From Lachnospiraceae bacterium (lineage in GTDB: Bacteria; Bacillota; Clostridia; Lachnospirales; Lachnospiraceae): a stretch of DNA of 64,000 nt. The translations under genes were made by a program, and so were the position numbers. The stretch spans positions 48,721-112,720 of the forward strand of contig JAGAPO010000020.1 in the NCBI GenBank assembly GCA_017623215.1. Reading direction: 5' to 3'. The notes beneath the pieces are model-generated. The model was not told the origin of the DNA. It saw only the letters and a list, made by a program, of their open reading frames with translations, and ran no database searches. This document shows, one piece after another, positions 36,246-46,149 of this stretch (position 1 is its first letter; each line of letters starts with the position of its first letter).

Positions 36246-37985
36246 ATGAAGATGGTATTTCGGTATTTGCGTCCGTACTATGGAAGAATGGCAGTCGGAC
36301 TGATTATCAAGATACTTGGAACCTTTGCGGATCTGGGACTTCCGTGGGTGTTGGCCTTCATTCTGGATGATGTGATTCCGACCGGAAAGATATCGCTGAT
36401 TCTGGCGTGGGGTGGAGTGATGCTCTTGCTTGCGTTGGCAGCAAGAGTCGGGAATATTACAGCCAATCGGAAAGCAGCGAAGGTTGCAAGAGACACGGTC
36501 GAGCGGCTGCGTCATGATACCTTTGAAAAGATTGGAAAGCTGTCCGGAACGCAGGTGGACAGGCTGACGATTCCATCGCTGATTTCGAGACTGACCTCGG
36601 ACAGCTATAACATTCACCAGATGATCGGAATGATGCAGCGTCTTGGGGCAAGAGGGCCGATTATTCTGGTCGGGGGAACGATTTTGACCGCTACGCTGGA
36701 GCCGGTCCTGACTCTGGTGCTGATTGCGATTATGCCGATTCTCGCATTTGTGGTATTTACCATTTCCAGAAAGGGAATTCCGATGTACGGGCAGGTTCAG
36801 AAATCCGTGGATCGCATGGTGCAGACGGTACGAGAGAATATTTCGGGAATCCGGGTAATCAAGGCTCTGTCTAAGACGGAATACGAAAAGGGGCGTTTTG
36901 AAGAGGTGAACGCGGAGCTGGTCGGGAAGGAGCTGCGGGCAGGTAGCGTTATGGCGGCTTCGAGTCCCTTGATGAATCTGCTTTTGAATCTTGGACTGAC
37001 CGGAATTATTGTGGTTGGCGCATTCCGGGTTAACGCGGGGGCAAGCGAGCCAGGTAAAATTGTTGCGTTTCTTTCGTATTTTACTATGATATTGAACGCG
37101 GTGATGTCGATTAACCGAATCTTTATTATCTTCTCGAAGTCGAGTGCGTCCGCTTCGCGTATCAATGAGATCTTAAGCGCTCCGGATGAGCTTCTGCAGG
37201 AGACTGTGGAAAACGTATACGGAGATGAATATATCGTATTTGATCATGTAACCTTCGGTTATCATACAAAAGAGCACAAGGGTGAGGATAAGCAGGATGC
37301 AATTTGCGTGGAGGATATCTGTTTCCGGTTAAAGAAGGGCGAGTCGCTTGGAATTATCGGTGCGACCGGCAGCGGAAAGACAACGATTCTTAATCTGCTG
37401 ATGCGGTTTTACGATACGGACTCCGGAGAGATCCGGGTGGACGGCCGGAATATAAAGGGATATTCGCTTCAGGAGCTTCGTTCCAAGTTCGGAGTTGTAT
37501 TCCAGAACGATGTCATCTTTGCCGATACTCTGTATGAAAATATCAGCTTTGGGCGAGATATTCCTCTCGAACGGGTGAAGGAAGCGGCCGCAGATGCGAA
37601 GGCGGCGAATTTTATTGAGGAAAAAGAGGGCGGTTATGAATACCGCGCGGCGATTAAGGGCGCGAACCTAAGCGGAGGACAAAAGCAGAGGGTGCTGATT
37701 GCAAGAGCACTTGCGGCCCACCCTGAGATTCTGATACTGGATGATTCTTCGAGCGCGCTTGATTATAAGACTGACGCAGCTCTTCGAGGTGCAATCCGGG
37801 CAAATTACGCGGATACGACTCTGATTACCGTGGCGCAGAGAATCAGCTCGATCATGCAGCATGATCATATTCTGGTTTTGGAGGATGGCAGGACGATCGG
37901 GTACGGCAGCCACGAAGAGCTTCTGGCAGACTGCCCGGTATACAGGGAAATCTATGAATCACAGATGGGAAGCGAGGTGGCATAA
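36246..37985 (+). CDS. ABC exporter half, degenerate catalytic site
   Basis: 579 aa. A six-helix exporter membrane domain is followed by a nucleotide-binding domain: Walker A GATGSGKTT, signature LSGGQKQR, Walker B LDDSSSALD with Asp where the catalytic Glu should be. With the next gene it forms a heterodimer of the BmrC/LmrC type, exporting drugs or lipids at the cell membrane. Its intact signature completes the active ATP site of the partner. Confidence 0.9.
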   Translation: MKMVFRYLRPYYGRMAVGLIIKILGTFADLGLPWVLAFILDDVIPTGKISLILAWGGVMLLLALAARVGNITANRKAAKVARDTVERLRHDTFEKIGKLSGTQVDRLTIPSLISRLTSDSYNIHQMIGMMQRLGARGPIILVGGTILTATLEPVLTLVLIAIMPILAFVVFTISRKGIPMYGQVQKSVDRMVQTVRENISGIRVIKALSKTEYEKGRFEEVNAELVGKELRAGSVMAASSPLMNLLLNLGLTGIIVVGAFRVNAGASEPGKIVAFLSYFTMILNAVMSINRIFIIFSKSSASASRINEILSAPDELLQETVENVYGDEYIVFDHVTFGYHTKEHKGEDKQDAICVEDICFRLKKGESLGIIGATGSGKTTILNLLMRFYDTDSGEIRVDGRNIKGYSLQELRSKFGVVFQNDVIFADTLYENISFGRDIPLERVKEAAADAKAANFIEEKEGGYEYRAAIKGANLSGGQKQRVLIARALAAHPEILILDDSSSALDYKTDAALRGAIRANYADTTLITVAQRISSIMQHDHILVLEDGRTIGYGSHEELLADCPVYREIYESQMGSEVA

Positions 37986-39779
37986 ATGGCAGGACCGATG
38001 ACAGGCCGGGGACCCGGCATTATGAAGGTACAAAGCAAGCCGAAGGATACAAAAAAAGTGCTGCTGCGCCTGTGGAAATATTTATATCATTATAAATGGA
38101 TGCTGTTTGGAGGAATTCTGCTTGCCGTTACGAGCAATCTGCTTGCGCTTGTCGGCCCTGCGCTTTCGGGCGGAGCGATTGATGCGATTAACCTCGGAAA
38201 AGGGAAGGTGGATTTTCAATCCGTATTCGGTTATGCGGGGCTGATGGTGGTATTCTACATTGCGTCATCCCTGCTTTCGTATCTGCTTTCCGTGCTGATG
38301 CTCCGCATGAGTCAGAGAATTGTAAAGAAGATGCGTTCAGACGTCTTTTCTAAGCTGATGGAGCTGCCGGTCGGATATTTTGACCGGAATCTTTCGGGAG
38401 ATATTATCAGCCGTCTGTCGTATGATATTGATGTTATTAATACGTCACTGTCAACGGATCTCGTACAGATATGCGCCAGTGTGATTACAGTCGTGGGATC
38501 GTTGATTATGATGATTGTAATTTCACCGTCACTGGTGCTTGTTATGTTGATAACGATTCCGATGTCGATTCTGTATACCAAATATATGGCTGGAAAGACG
38601 CGCCCGTTATTTCGGAAGCGTTCGGAAAAGCTCGGTGAACTGAACGGGTTCACGGAGGAGATGGTGTCCGGACAGAAGACAATTAAAGCATACGCGAGAG
38701 AGCAGGTAACATTAGATAAGTATGATGTATGTAATACGGCGGCGGTAGACGCTTATTATAACGCGGATTATTACGGAAGCATTGTGGGACCGACCGTTAA
38801 TTTTATCAACAATATTTCGCTGTCCCTGGTTACGATATTCGGAGCGATATTATATCTGTTGTCCAGAATGACACTGGGAGATATTTCCTCGTTCGTATTA
38901 TATTCGAGGAAATTTTCGGGTCCCATCAACGAGGCAGCAAATATCATCAGTGAGCTTCAGTCTGCCTGCGCTGCGGCGGAGAGAGTGTTCCGTGTGCTTG
39001 ACGAGGAGACGGAGGTAAAGGATGTTCCGGGAGCAATCGAGCTTACGGAGGTTGAGGGCGATGTGGAGATGGAGGATGTGTCGTTTGGATATTTTAAGGA
39101 TAAGACGATCATTAAGGAGCTGAATCTGCACGCGCCAAAGGGCGGTCTGATCGCGATTGTAGGACCGACCGGAGCCGGAAAGACGACAATTATTAATCTT
39201 TTGATGCGGTTTTATGATGTGGATTCCGGACATGTCTATGTGGACGGAAAGGAGACCAGAGAGCTGACGAGAGCGAGCCTTCGCGGCGCTTATGCGATGG
39301 TGCTTCAGGATACGTGGGTATTCCAGGGAACGATTTTTGATAACATCGCGTATGGAAAGAAGGATGCGACGATGGAGGAGGTCGTGGAGGCGGCAAAGGC
39401 GGCAAGAATTCATTCGTACATTAAAAGGCTTCCGAACGGATATGATACGATTCTGGATGAAGACGGCATGAATATCTCGAAGGGGCAGAAGCAGCTTCTT
39501 ACGATTGCCCGCGCGATGCTGCTGGATGCGAAGATGCTGATTCTCGATGAGGCAACTTCCAATGTGGATACGAGAACGGAGATTCAGATCCAGAAAGCCA
39601 TGAGACGGCTGATGGCGGATAAGACCTGCTTTGTGATTGCGCATCGGCTGTCAACGATTCAGAATGCGGATTCGATTCTGGTTGTGGATCATGGAAATGT
39701 GGTAGAACAGGGAACGCATGAGGAGCTGATGAAGAGGAGAGGGGTTTATTATCAGATGTATGCGTCGCAGTTTCAATAG
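37986..39779 (+). CDS. ABC exporter half, catalytic partner
   Basis: 597 aa, starting directly after the previous stop. It has six membrane helices, then Walker A GPTGAGKTT, a non-canonical signature ISKGQKQL in place of LSGGQ, a canonical Walker B ILDEATSNVD and an H-loop FVIAHRLST. Its altered signature would face the partner's degenerate Walker B site, and its canonical Walker motifs face the partner's LSGGQ: the expected asymmetric arrangement. Substrate unknown. A terminator follows at 39811. Confidence 0.9.
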   Translation: MAGPMTGRGPGIMKVQSKPKDTKKVLLRLWKYLYHYKWMLFGGILLAVTSNLLALVGPALSGGAIDAINLGKGKVDFQSVFGYAGLMVVFYIASSLLSYLLSVLMLRMSQRIVKKMRSDVFSKLMELPVGYFDRNLSGDIISRLSYDIDVINTSLSTDLVQICASVITVVGSLIMMIVISPSLVLVMLITIPMSILYTKYMAGKTRPLFRKRSEKLGELNGFTEEMVSGQKTIKAYAREQVTLDKYDVCNTAAVDAYYNADYYGSIVGPTVNFINNISLSLVTIFGAILYLLSRMTLGDISSFVLYSRKFSGPINEAANIISELQSACAAAERVFRVLDEETEVKDVPGAIELTEVEGDVEMEDVSFGYFKDKTIIKELNLHAPKGGLIAIVGPTGAGKTTIINLLMRFYDVDSGHVYVDGKETRELTRASLRGAYAMVLQDTWVFQGTIFDNIAYGKKDATMEEVVEAAKAARIHSYIKRLPNGYDTILDEDGMNISKGQKQLLTIARAMLLDAKMLILDEATSNVDTRTEIQIQKAMRRLMADKTCFVIAHRLSTIQNADSILVVDHGNVVEQGTHEELMKRRGVYYQMYASQFQ

Positions 39780-39810
39780 GGGAGGCGTACTTTTACGCGG
39801 CAAAAGTATC

Positions 39811-39850
39811 AAAAGCGCCAAAGTGGGCGATTTCCGCTTTGGCGCTTTTT
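39811..39850 (+). terminator. Terminator of the ABC exporter pair
   Basis: AAAAGCGCCAAAG (39811-39823) and CTTTGGCGCTTTT (39837-39849), ending in TTTTT. Confidence 0.9.
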
Positions 39851-39966
39851 GTCGATTGACGGACGGGCGACGCTTCGCTGCGCCCTGGGATGGGGAAAGA
39901 AGGTATTTGTAATAAGGGTGCTATGCGTAGTTAGTGATTGTAGATGATGTCTGCTGCCGCCTTCCC

Positions 39967-40581
39967 TCAGGTGGAGGAATGGCGGCGGGAGAGTTTGCGG
40001 GAGAGGTGGTTTGGAGCGGCAGGCTTTTTAGAATGTGGCTTCTTAGGGCGTTTTTCAGAGCAGAAGATGTAGTAGCCGTCGTCTTCTGTGATGGTCACGC
40101 CTCCAAAGGTTGCGATTAGTTTGTTCTTGTACCAGTCACGCCGCTTGGTTACCATGTAGAGGCGGCCTCCGGGAGAGAGAACTTTGTAGGAGGTCTCGAT
40201 GAAGTGCTTGGCAACCGAGAAGTCTGTGTGGTAGGGCGGGTTGGAGAGAATTAGGGTGTAGGGACCTTCCGGAAGATTCTCAAAGCCGTTGCTCTCCAGG
40301 ATCTGGATGTCCGGGACTCCGTTGCGGACGGCGTTCCGACGGGAGAGGGCGACGGCTTCGGGGGAGATGTCGGACATGGTGACGTTCTCCTGCCCGATTT
40401 GTCTGGCGGCAAGGATACCGACAGGGCCGTAGCCGCAGCCAAGATCCAGAACGTGATCTTCAGGGAGAAAGGTGACCTGCCGCAGCATTGCAAGAGTTCC
40501 GCGATCAATTCCTGAAGGTGAAAATACTTTGTCAGAGGTCTCTAATTCGAGTATAATGGAATTCCAGTTAAATGTAATCAT
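39967..40581 (-). CDS. RsmC-like class I SAM-dependent methyltransferase
   Basis: 204 aa. SAM motif VLDLGCGYGPVGI near residue 45 and the catalytic NPPYHTD motif near 115 are those of small-domain methyltransferases that modify guanine in 16S rRNA (RsmC/RlmG group). The C-terminal 28 residues are strongly basic and extend past the fold, as expected for RNA contact. The start at 40581 (MITFNWNS) has AAAGG 9 nt upstream; longer in-frame starts at 40590 and 40647 are less likely. Confidence 0.82.
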   Translation of the reverse strand: MITFNWNSIILELETSDKVFSPSGIDRGTLAMLRQVTFLPEDHVLDLGCGYGPVGILAARQIGQENVTMSDISPEAVALSRRNAVRNGVPDIQILESNGFENLPEGPYTLILSNPPYHTDFSVAKHFIETSYKVLSPGGRLYMVTKRRDWYKNKLIATFGGVTITEDDGYYIFCSEKRPKKPHSKKPAAPNHLSRKLSRRHSST

Positions 40582-40798
40582 GGTGAACATCCTTTGCTTT
40601 AGAATGGTATTATTATAGCATAAGTCAAATAAAAAACACAGACCCATATTAGAAATGAATTTATATTAATTTTATTATGCATTTTAGAAACTGCATGGTA
40701 TAATTTTTTATTATCAGGCGCTGTGAGAACGTTATATCCAAATTTTTTTGATTTATTCTGGAAATTTGAAATATGGCTTTAAAAAGGATTTATTTTAT

Positions 40799-40966
40799 GG
40801 TATAATGTCTGAAGACATTATACCGGCCGAATGGCCATCGGTCGCCCACGGCGAATGCCATGGGTACGAAGTGCACATGGCGTAATGTCTGAAGACATTA
40901 TACCGGTCGAATGGCCATCAGTCGCCCACGGCGAATGCCATGGGTACGAAGTGCACATGGTATAAT
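40799..40966 (+). repeat. 80-bp tandem repeat containing palindromes
   Basis: Two copies with an exact 80-bp period (40803-40882 and 40883-40962) differ at only a few bases; a third copy starts at 40963 and stops after TAAT. Each begins with a hairpin: in copy 1, GGTATAATGTC-TGAA-GACATTATACC (40799-40824) is a perfect 11-bp inverted repeat, one base pair changed in copy 2. Further short palindromes (CGCC-CAC-GGCG, CCATG...CATGG) follow. TATAAT hexamers stand at both edges. No protein is supported. It may be a regulatory array or a mobile-repeat trace. Confidence 0.85.
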
Positions 40967-40997
40967 ATGCGCAGAGCGGAGTCAAATTAGAAGACGA

Positions 40998-41031
40998 GCC
41001 CTCTGACAAATGGGATTGTCAGAGGGCCGTT
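40998..41031 (+). terminator. Strong hairpin before manA
   Basis: GCCCTCTGACAA (40998-41009) pairs perfectly with TTGTCAGAGGGC (41016-41027), followed by CGTTT. The T run is short, so this may be a terminator, an attenuator of manA, or both. Confidence 0.5.
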
Positions 41032-41173
41032 TGACTGGTCTGGGATAGAAGGGGTTAGCAGACCGGAGGGTTTTAAGAAATTTGTCTGTAATAAGCCGAT
41101 AAGGACATGAAGGAGGCAGGATTTCTTGTCCGTATAGCGACAGCACTGAATACACCATTATAAGGAGGCAGGA

Positions 41174-42106
41174 ATGAAGGATATTATTTTTTTTAATCCG
41201 GTTTTTAAGCAGATGATTTGGGGCGGGAACCGAATGAGAGCGGAATACGGATACGACATTCCAGGAGATGATACGGGTGAATGCTGGGCGGTCAGCGCAC
41301 ATGCGAAAGGGGATTGTACGGTCAGAGGAGGAGAATTTGACGGTATGACCTTAAGTAAACTCTGGAAGGAGCGAAGGGATGTATTCGGAAATGTGCCGGG
41401 TGAAGAATTCCCTCTGTTGATTAAGATCATTGATGCGAAGGCGGATTTAAGCATTCAGGTGCATCCGGACGACGCTTATGCGGGTGAGCATGAGAACGGG
41501 GCGCTCGGAAAGACGGAGTGCTGGTATATCCTTGACTGCGATAAAGACGCGCAGATTGTTGTCGGCCATAACGCGGCATCCAAAGAGGAATTAAAGAGCA
41601 TGATTGCGGAGGGCAGATGGGAGGAACTGATTCGTGTCCGTCCGATTCAAAAGGGTGATTTCTTCCAGATTGAGCCCGGAACCGTTCATGCTATTAAGAA
41701 AGGAAACCTGATTCTGGAAACACAGCAGAGCAGTGATATTACATATCGGCTTTACGATTACGGCCGCCTGCAGAATGGTAAGCCAAGAGAGCTTCATATC
41801 GAGAAGAGTATCGACGTGATCCGCTGTCCGCATGAAGATGTGCAGACGGGCAGGATAACGAAGGCGTTTGTGGGCGGAGAGCTGGAGACACTGGTTGTAT
41901 GTCAGTTCTATACTGTGCAGAAGCTGACGGCAGACGGCAGGTTTATGCTGTCTCAGGAAGGGCCTTTTACGATTGCAAGTGTAATTGAGGGTGAGGGATG
42001 GATTGACGGAGTGTCGGTTAAGAAGGGAGATCATTTTATTCTTCCGGCAGGATTTGGAAGCTTTGAGGTTGAGGGAAAAATGACAATGATTGTATCGCAT
42101 CTGTAA
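41174..42106 (+). CDS. manA: Mannose-6-phosphate isomerase, class I ManA
   Basis: 310 aa. ManA interconverts mannose-6-phosphate and fructose-6-phosphate in the cytosol. Zinc ligands fit IQVHPDD near residue 95, KTECWYI, and GTVHAI, followed by ILETQQSSDITYRLYDYGR which carries the catalytic Arg. Length matches the short Firmicutes form. AAGGAGGC precedes the ATG. A structured repeat and hairpin lie upstream. Confidence 0.95.
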   Translation: MKDIIFFNPVFKQMIWGGNRMRAEYGYDIPGDDTGECWAVSAHAKGDCTVRGGEFDGMTLSKLWKERRDVFGNVPGEEFPLLIKIIDAKADLSIQVHPDDAYAGEHENGALGKTECWYILDCDKDAQIVVGHNAASKEELKSMIAEGRWEELIRVRPIQKGDFFQIEPGTVHAIKKGNLILETQQSSDITYRLYDYGRLQNGKPRELHIEKSIDVIRCPHEDVQTGRITKAFVGGELETLVVCQFYTVQKLTADGRFMLSQEGPFTIASVIEGEGWIDGVSVKKGDHFILPAGFGSFEVEGKMTMIVSHL

Positions 42107-42151
42107 TCGGCTGCGTTAGAATGAGACAAAAGAAAGGAACAGGTAAGTGAA

Positions 42152-42811
42152 ATGAGTGGTTTATTTAGTGTTGATAATCCCGTTTTTGTATTTTTGGGAA
42201 AAGTATGGGATATGATGTTTTTAAGTATTCTGTGGATCGTATGCTGTATTCCGTTTATTACAATCGGGCCGGCGACAAGTGCTCTGTATTATGTAATGGT
42301 AAAGGTAATTCGCAGAGGGCGTGGTTATGTTTTCAGAGAATTTGTTCATTCCTTCAAGGAGAATTTTAAGGTCGGAGCGATCAGTACGATAATTCTGTTA
42401 ATAGCAGCAGCTGTCTTGGTTATTGACTATCAGTTCGCAAAGCAGATGATAGAGCAGAGTTCCACGTTAGGGAATGTACTTTATGCTGTTTACTTTGCAG
42501 TTATTATTATTGTGTGCCTTATGACGGTTTTTATCTTCCCGATCTTGTCGAGATTTACTCTGAAGGTAAAGGATCTGTTCAAGACAACATTCTTTATGAG
42601 CATCCGACACCTTCCGACCTCGATTTTATTGATTTTAATTGTCGTGGTCAGCGCTGTCGCAATCTGGCTGACCGTGATTGGTGCTATACTGATCCCGGCA
42701 GTTTGCGCCTGGATCTGTTCGTTCCTGATCGAGCGGATTTTTAAGAAATATATGCCGAAACCGGAGGAGTCTGATGAGGAGTCCGGAAAGGATACCTGGT
42801 ATTTGGAATAG
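42152..42811 (+). CDS. YesL-family (DUF624) membrane protein
   Basis: 219 aa with five or more hydrophobic segments, for example FLSILWIVCCIPFITIGPAT near the N-terminus, which is the YesL signature, plus helices at 80-92, 107-130 and 150-190. The tail is acidic. YesL proteins often sit beside sugar transport genes; here the gene lies between manA and glgB, consistent with a carbohydrate role, but the molecular function is unknown. Confidence 0.8.
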   Translation: MSGLFSVDNPVFVFLGKVWDMMFLSILWIVCCIPFITIGPATSALYYVMVKVIRRGRGYVFREFVHSFKENFKVGAISTIILLIAAAVLVIDYQFAKQMIEQSSTLGNVLYAVYFAVIIIVCLMTVFIFPILSRFTLKVKDLFKTTFFMSIRHLPTSILLILIVVVSAVAIWLTVIGAILIPAVCAWICSFLIERIFKKYMPKPEESDEESGKDTWYLE

Positions 42812-42837
42812 ATTGTTATTTAAAGGAGGAGTAACAA

Positions 42838-45132
42838 ATGGAGGAAAAGTTATCTGAGTTAATCAACTGGAGGGAGCTGGATGAGATTATTTATGCAGCT
42901 CATAACAACCCACACCAGATTTTGGGGCCCCATGTAATGGAGGAAGGCATTTTAATTAATGCTTTTATTCCTACTGCGGTCGCCGTTACAGTAAAGATTG
43001 ATAAGACAGGAAAAGAGTATGAGATGGAAAGAGCCGATGAACCGGGGGGATATTATCAGAGCTTCTTTATGGTGATGATTCCGGGAAAGAGAGTTCCCAA
43101 CTACACTCTGATTGCCACTTATGATAACGGCGCTTCGTCAGAGTTCCATGATCCGTATGCATTTGGGCCCGTTATTTCAGAAAAGGATCAGAACAAGTTC
43201 AATGAGGGTAAGCATTATACCATTTATGAGAAGCTTGGCGCGCATCCGATGGAGATTAACGGTGTAAAGGGTGTTCTGTTCGCAGTATGGGCTCCGAACG
43301 CTTATCGTGTCAGCGTAGTCGGCAACTTCAACCTTTGGGACGGAAGACGCCACAGCATGAGAAAGCTTGGGAATTCCGGCATCTTTGAACTGTTCATTCC
43401 GGATATTGAGGTCGGCGAGATATATAAGTATGAGTTAAAAGTGAACGGACCGCTTCCGATGCTGAAGGCCGATCCTTACGGCTTCCAGTCGGAGAAGCGT
43501 CCGGCTAATGCATCGGTCGTATGCGATCTGAGCACCTATGAGTGGAATGATGCGGCATGGATGGAGCAGAGAAAGAAGACGGACTTAAAGAAGAAGCCGG
43601 TTGCAATCTATGAAATACATCTCGGTTCCTGGAAGAAACCGGAGGATGGAAGAGATTTCTGCAACTACCGTGAGATCGCGCCGGAGCTGGCGGCATATGT
43701 GAAGAAGATGGGGTATACCCATGTAGAACTGATGCCGATTATGGAGCATCCGCTGGACGCTTCCTGGGGATATCAGGTAACCGGATATTTTGCGGCGACA
43801 TCCCGTTACGGAACACCGCAGGATTTCATGTATTTTATGGATTATATGCATCAGAACGGAATCGGCGTTATCCTTGACTGGGTACCGGCGCATTTCCCGA
43901 GAGACGCGTTCGGCCTTGCGAATTTCGATGGTACCTGCCTGTATGAGCACAAGGATCCGAGACAGGGAGCACATCCTCATTGGGGGACCCTGATTTATAA
44001 TTACGGAAGACCCGAGGTATCCAATTTCCTGATTTCTAACGCCCTGTTCTGGCTTGAAAAGTATCACGCGGACGGCATCCGTATGGACGCGGTTGCATCC
44101 ATGCTGTATCTGGACTATGGTAAGAATTACGGCGAATGGGTTGCGAATCAGTACGGCGGCAATGAGAATCTTGAGGCAATCGAGTTCCTACGCAATCTGA
44201 ACACGGCGGTTAAGAAGAGAAAAGACGGTGCTGTTATGATCGCAGAGGAATCTACCGCGTGGGAAAAGGTAACCGGAGCTCCGAAGGATGGCGGTCTTGG
44301 CTTCGATTACAAATGGAACATGGGCTGGATGAACGATTTTACTTCGTACATGAAGGCGGATCCGTTATTCCGTAAAGGCATACACAATAACCTGACCTTC
44401 AGCTTCTCCTACATGTTCAGTGAGAAGTACGTTCTGGTTCTGTCACACGACGAGGTGGTTCACGGAAAGGGTTCCATGGTTAACAAGATGCCGGGTGATT
44501 ACGAGAGCAAATTTGCCAATCTGCGTGCTGCTTATGGACAGATGATGGTGCATCCGGGTCATAAGCTTCTGTTCATGGGTCAGGAGTTCGCTCAGTTTGA
44601 TGAATGGAGCGAGGAGCGCGAGTTATCGTGGGAGCTGCTTGAATACGACAGCCATAAGCATATGCAGGATTATGTAAAGGCCCTGAACGCATTTTATCAG
44701 AAGCATCCGGCTCTGTATGAAAAGGCGTTCGAGGAGGGCGGCTTCGAGTGGATGAACGGAGCGGATTCGGAGAGAAGTATGCTGTCCTTTGCAAGAAAGA
44801 GCGCGGACGAGACCCTGCTTGTTGTCTGCAACTTCACGCCGGTCGTGTACGAGAACTACCAGGTGGGCGTGCCGTTCGCCGGGAAATATAAAGAGATTTT
44901 CAACAGCGACGCAAAGGTATTCGGCGGTGCCGGCAATGGCAATCCGCGCGTGAAGACTTCGAAGGAGATTCCTGTGATGAATCATGAGGATTCGATCACG
45001 ATTACGGTTCCTGCCATGTCTGTGATTATCTTCTCCGCAGCCGCGGTCGAGAAGAAGGCAGATACTAAGAAGAAGGCCGGAAGAAAGCCGGCAGCTAAGA
45101 GACAAAAGACGGAAGAAGAGACAAAAGAATAA
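42838..45132 (+). CDS. glgB: 1,4-alpha-glucan branching enzyme GlgB
   Basis: 764 aa, longer than most because of N- and C-terminal extensions. Two beta-sandwich N-domains (CBM48-like near 130-230) precede the GH13 barrel. Catalytic residues are intact: nucleophile in DGIRMDAVASM (Asp417), acid/base in IAEEST (Glu470), and the third acid in LSHDEVVHGK (Asp538). The last 30 residues are Lys, Ala and Glu rich (KKKAGRKPAAKRQK), an unusual basic tail. It makes alpha-1,6 branches in glycogen. GGAGGAG lies before the ATG. Confidence 0.96.
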   Translation: MEEKLSELINWRELDEIIYAAHNNPHQILGPHVMEEGILINAFIPTAVAVTVKIDKTGKEYEMERADEPGGYYQSFFMVMIPGKRVPNYTLIATYDNGASSEFHDPYAFGPVISEKDQNKFNEGKHYTIYEKLGAHPMEINGVKGVLFAVWAPNAYRVSVVGNFNLWDGRRHSMRKLGNSGIFELFIPDIEVGEIYKYELKVNGPLPMLKADPYGFQSEKRPANASVVCDLSTYEWNDAAWMEQRKKTDLKKKPVAIYEIHLGSWKKPEDGRDFCNYREIAPELAAYVKKMGYTHVELMPIMEHPLDASWGYQVTGYFAATSRYGTPQDFMYFMDYMHQNGIGVILDWVPAHFPRDAFGLANFDGTCLYEHKDPRQGAHPHWGTLIYNYGRPEVSNFLISNALFWLEKYHADGIRMDAVASMLYLDYGKNYGEWVANQYGGNENLEAIEFLRNLNTAVKKRKDGAVMIAEESTAWEKVTGAPKDGGLGFDYKWNMGWMNDFTSYMKADPLFRKGIHNNLTFSFSYMFSEKYVLVLSHDEVVHGKGSMVNKMPGDYESKFANLRAAYGQMMVHPGHKLLFMGQEFAQFDEWSEERELSWELLEYDSHKHMQDYVKALNAFYQKHPALYEKAFEEGGFEWMNGADSERSMLSFARKSADETLLVVCNFTPVVYENYQVGVPFAGKYKEIFNSDAKVFGGAGNGNPRVKTSKEIPVMNHEDSITITVPAMSVIIFSAAAVEKKADTKKKAGRKPAAKRQKTEEETKE

Positions 45133-45225
45133 AAAGTGCGATTCGGCGGGGAGGAGTATCTTCCCCGCTGGTGTCGTTCTATGGACGAATGGTTGTAGGA
45201 CAGGGAACGAGAGGAGAGAGCAAAG

Positions 45226-46071
45226 ATGTATTATGGATTCCTTGCAGCGGGAACGGAGTTATCCGCGCTGGAAAAAATATGGGACTGGGCCTGGCCTAAG
45301 TTGCTGGAGCTTGTAAAATTAATTGTAATCGCAGTAATTATCTATATTGTCGGCAAAAAGCTGATTGATCTGGTGCAGAAGATTCTGAAAAAAGCGCTTG
45401 AAAAGGGAAAGATGGAGCCGGGGTTGGAGCATTTTCTGCTATCATTCGTACGGTGTATTCTGTATATCCTGTTGCTTGTAACAATCGCAGGGGTAATTGG
45501 AATCGAGACCAGTTCATTTATCGCGGCAATCGGTTCCGCCGGTCTCGCGGTTGGTCTTGCGCTGCAAGGCAGCCTGTCGAATTTTGCAGGAGGAGTTTTG
45601 ATTCTGTTATTAAAGCCATTTGTGGTTGGAGACTACATTGTTGCGAATGGACAGGAGGGGGTTGTAAAGACAATCGATCTGTTCTATACAAGGCTGACGA
45701 CTGCGGATAATCGTGAGATTATCATGCCGAACGGTGAGCTCTCCAACAAGGATATCGTAAATGTAACCGTAATGACGAAAAGAAGACTGGATCTGGTTGT
45801 ACCGGTCAGCTATGATACGGATCTTGCGGCCGCAAAGCGGGTGCTGGAAAAACTCGCTGCAGAGCAGGAGGCCTATCTGAAAGAAGAGCCGATCAACATT
45901 TTTGTTGACAGCTTCGGCGACAGCGCAATTAATCTGGGACTCCGGGGCTGGGTATTGAAGGAAAATTACTGGACCACAAAGTGGGATATGCTGGAAAAGA
46001 TTAAGTATGCGTTCGATGAGAATGGAATCAGTATTCCGTTCAATCAGCTGGATGTTACAATTAAAAAGTAA
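45226..46071 (+). CDS. MscS-family mechanosensitive channel
   Basis: 281 aa. Three N-terminal helices; the pore helix contains AIGSAGLAVGLALQGSLSNFAGG, the Gly/Ala pattern of MscS TM3, followed by the beta domain (PFVVGDYIVANGQEGVV and NGELSNKDIVN). It opens upon membrane tension to release solutes after osmotic downshock. Start ATG follows GAGGAGAGAG. Monocistronic. Confidence 0.93.
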   Translation: MYYGFLAAGTELSALEKIWDWAWPKLLELVKLIVIAVIIYIVGKKLIDLVQKILKKALEKGKMEPGLEHFLLSFVRCILYILLLVTIAGVIGIETSSFIAAIGSAGLAVGLALQGSLSNFAGGVLILLLKPFVVGDYIVANGQEGVVKTIDLFYTRLTTADNREIIMPNGELSNKDIVNVTVMTKRRLDLVVPVSYDTDLAAAKRVLEKLAAEQEAYLKEEPINIFVDSFGDSAINLGLRGWVLKENYWTTKWDMLEKIKYAFDENGISIPFNQLDVTIKK

Positions 46072-46149
46072 TAATGCACAAAGAATGAACGCATTTTTCG
46101 GTAATCTTTTGTAAAAGAGATGAAATCGTCGGGGAATGAAAAAAAACTC

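Noticed and set aside
40799..40966. CRISPR array
   Set aside because: Units are contiguous 80-bp copies without variable spacers, and no cas genes are near.
40818..41009. Minus-strand frame with an internal protein repeat over the 80-bp repeats
   Set aside because: The repeat follows from the DNA repeat; 80 is not a multiple of three, so the two units are read in different frames and the peptide is not conserved between them.
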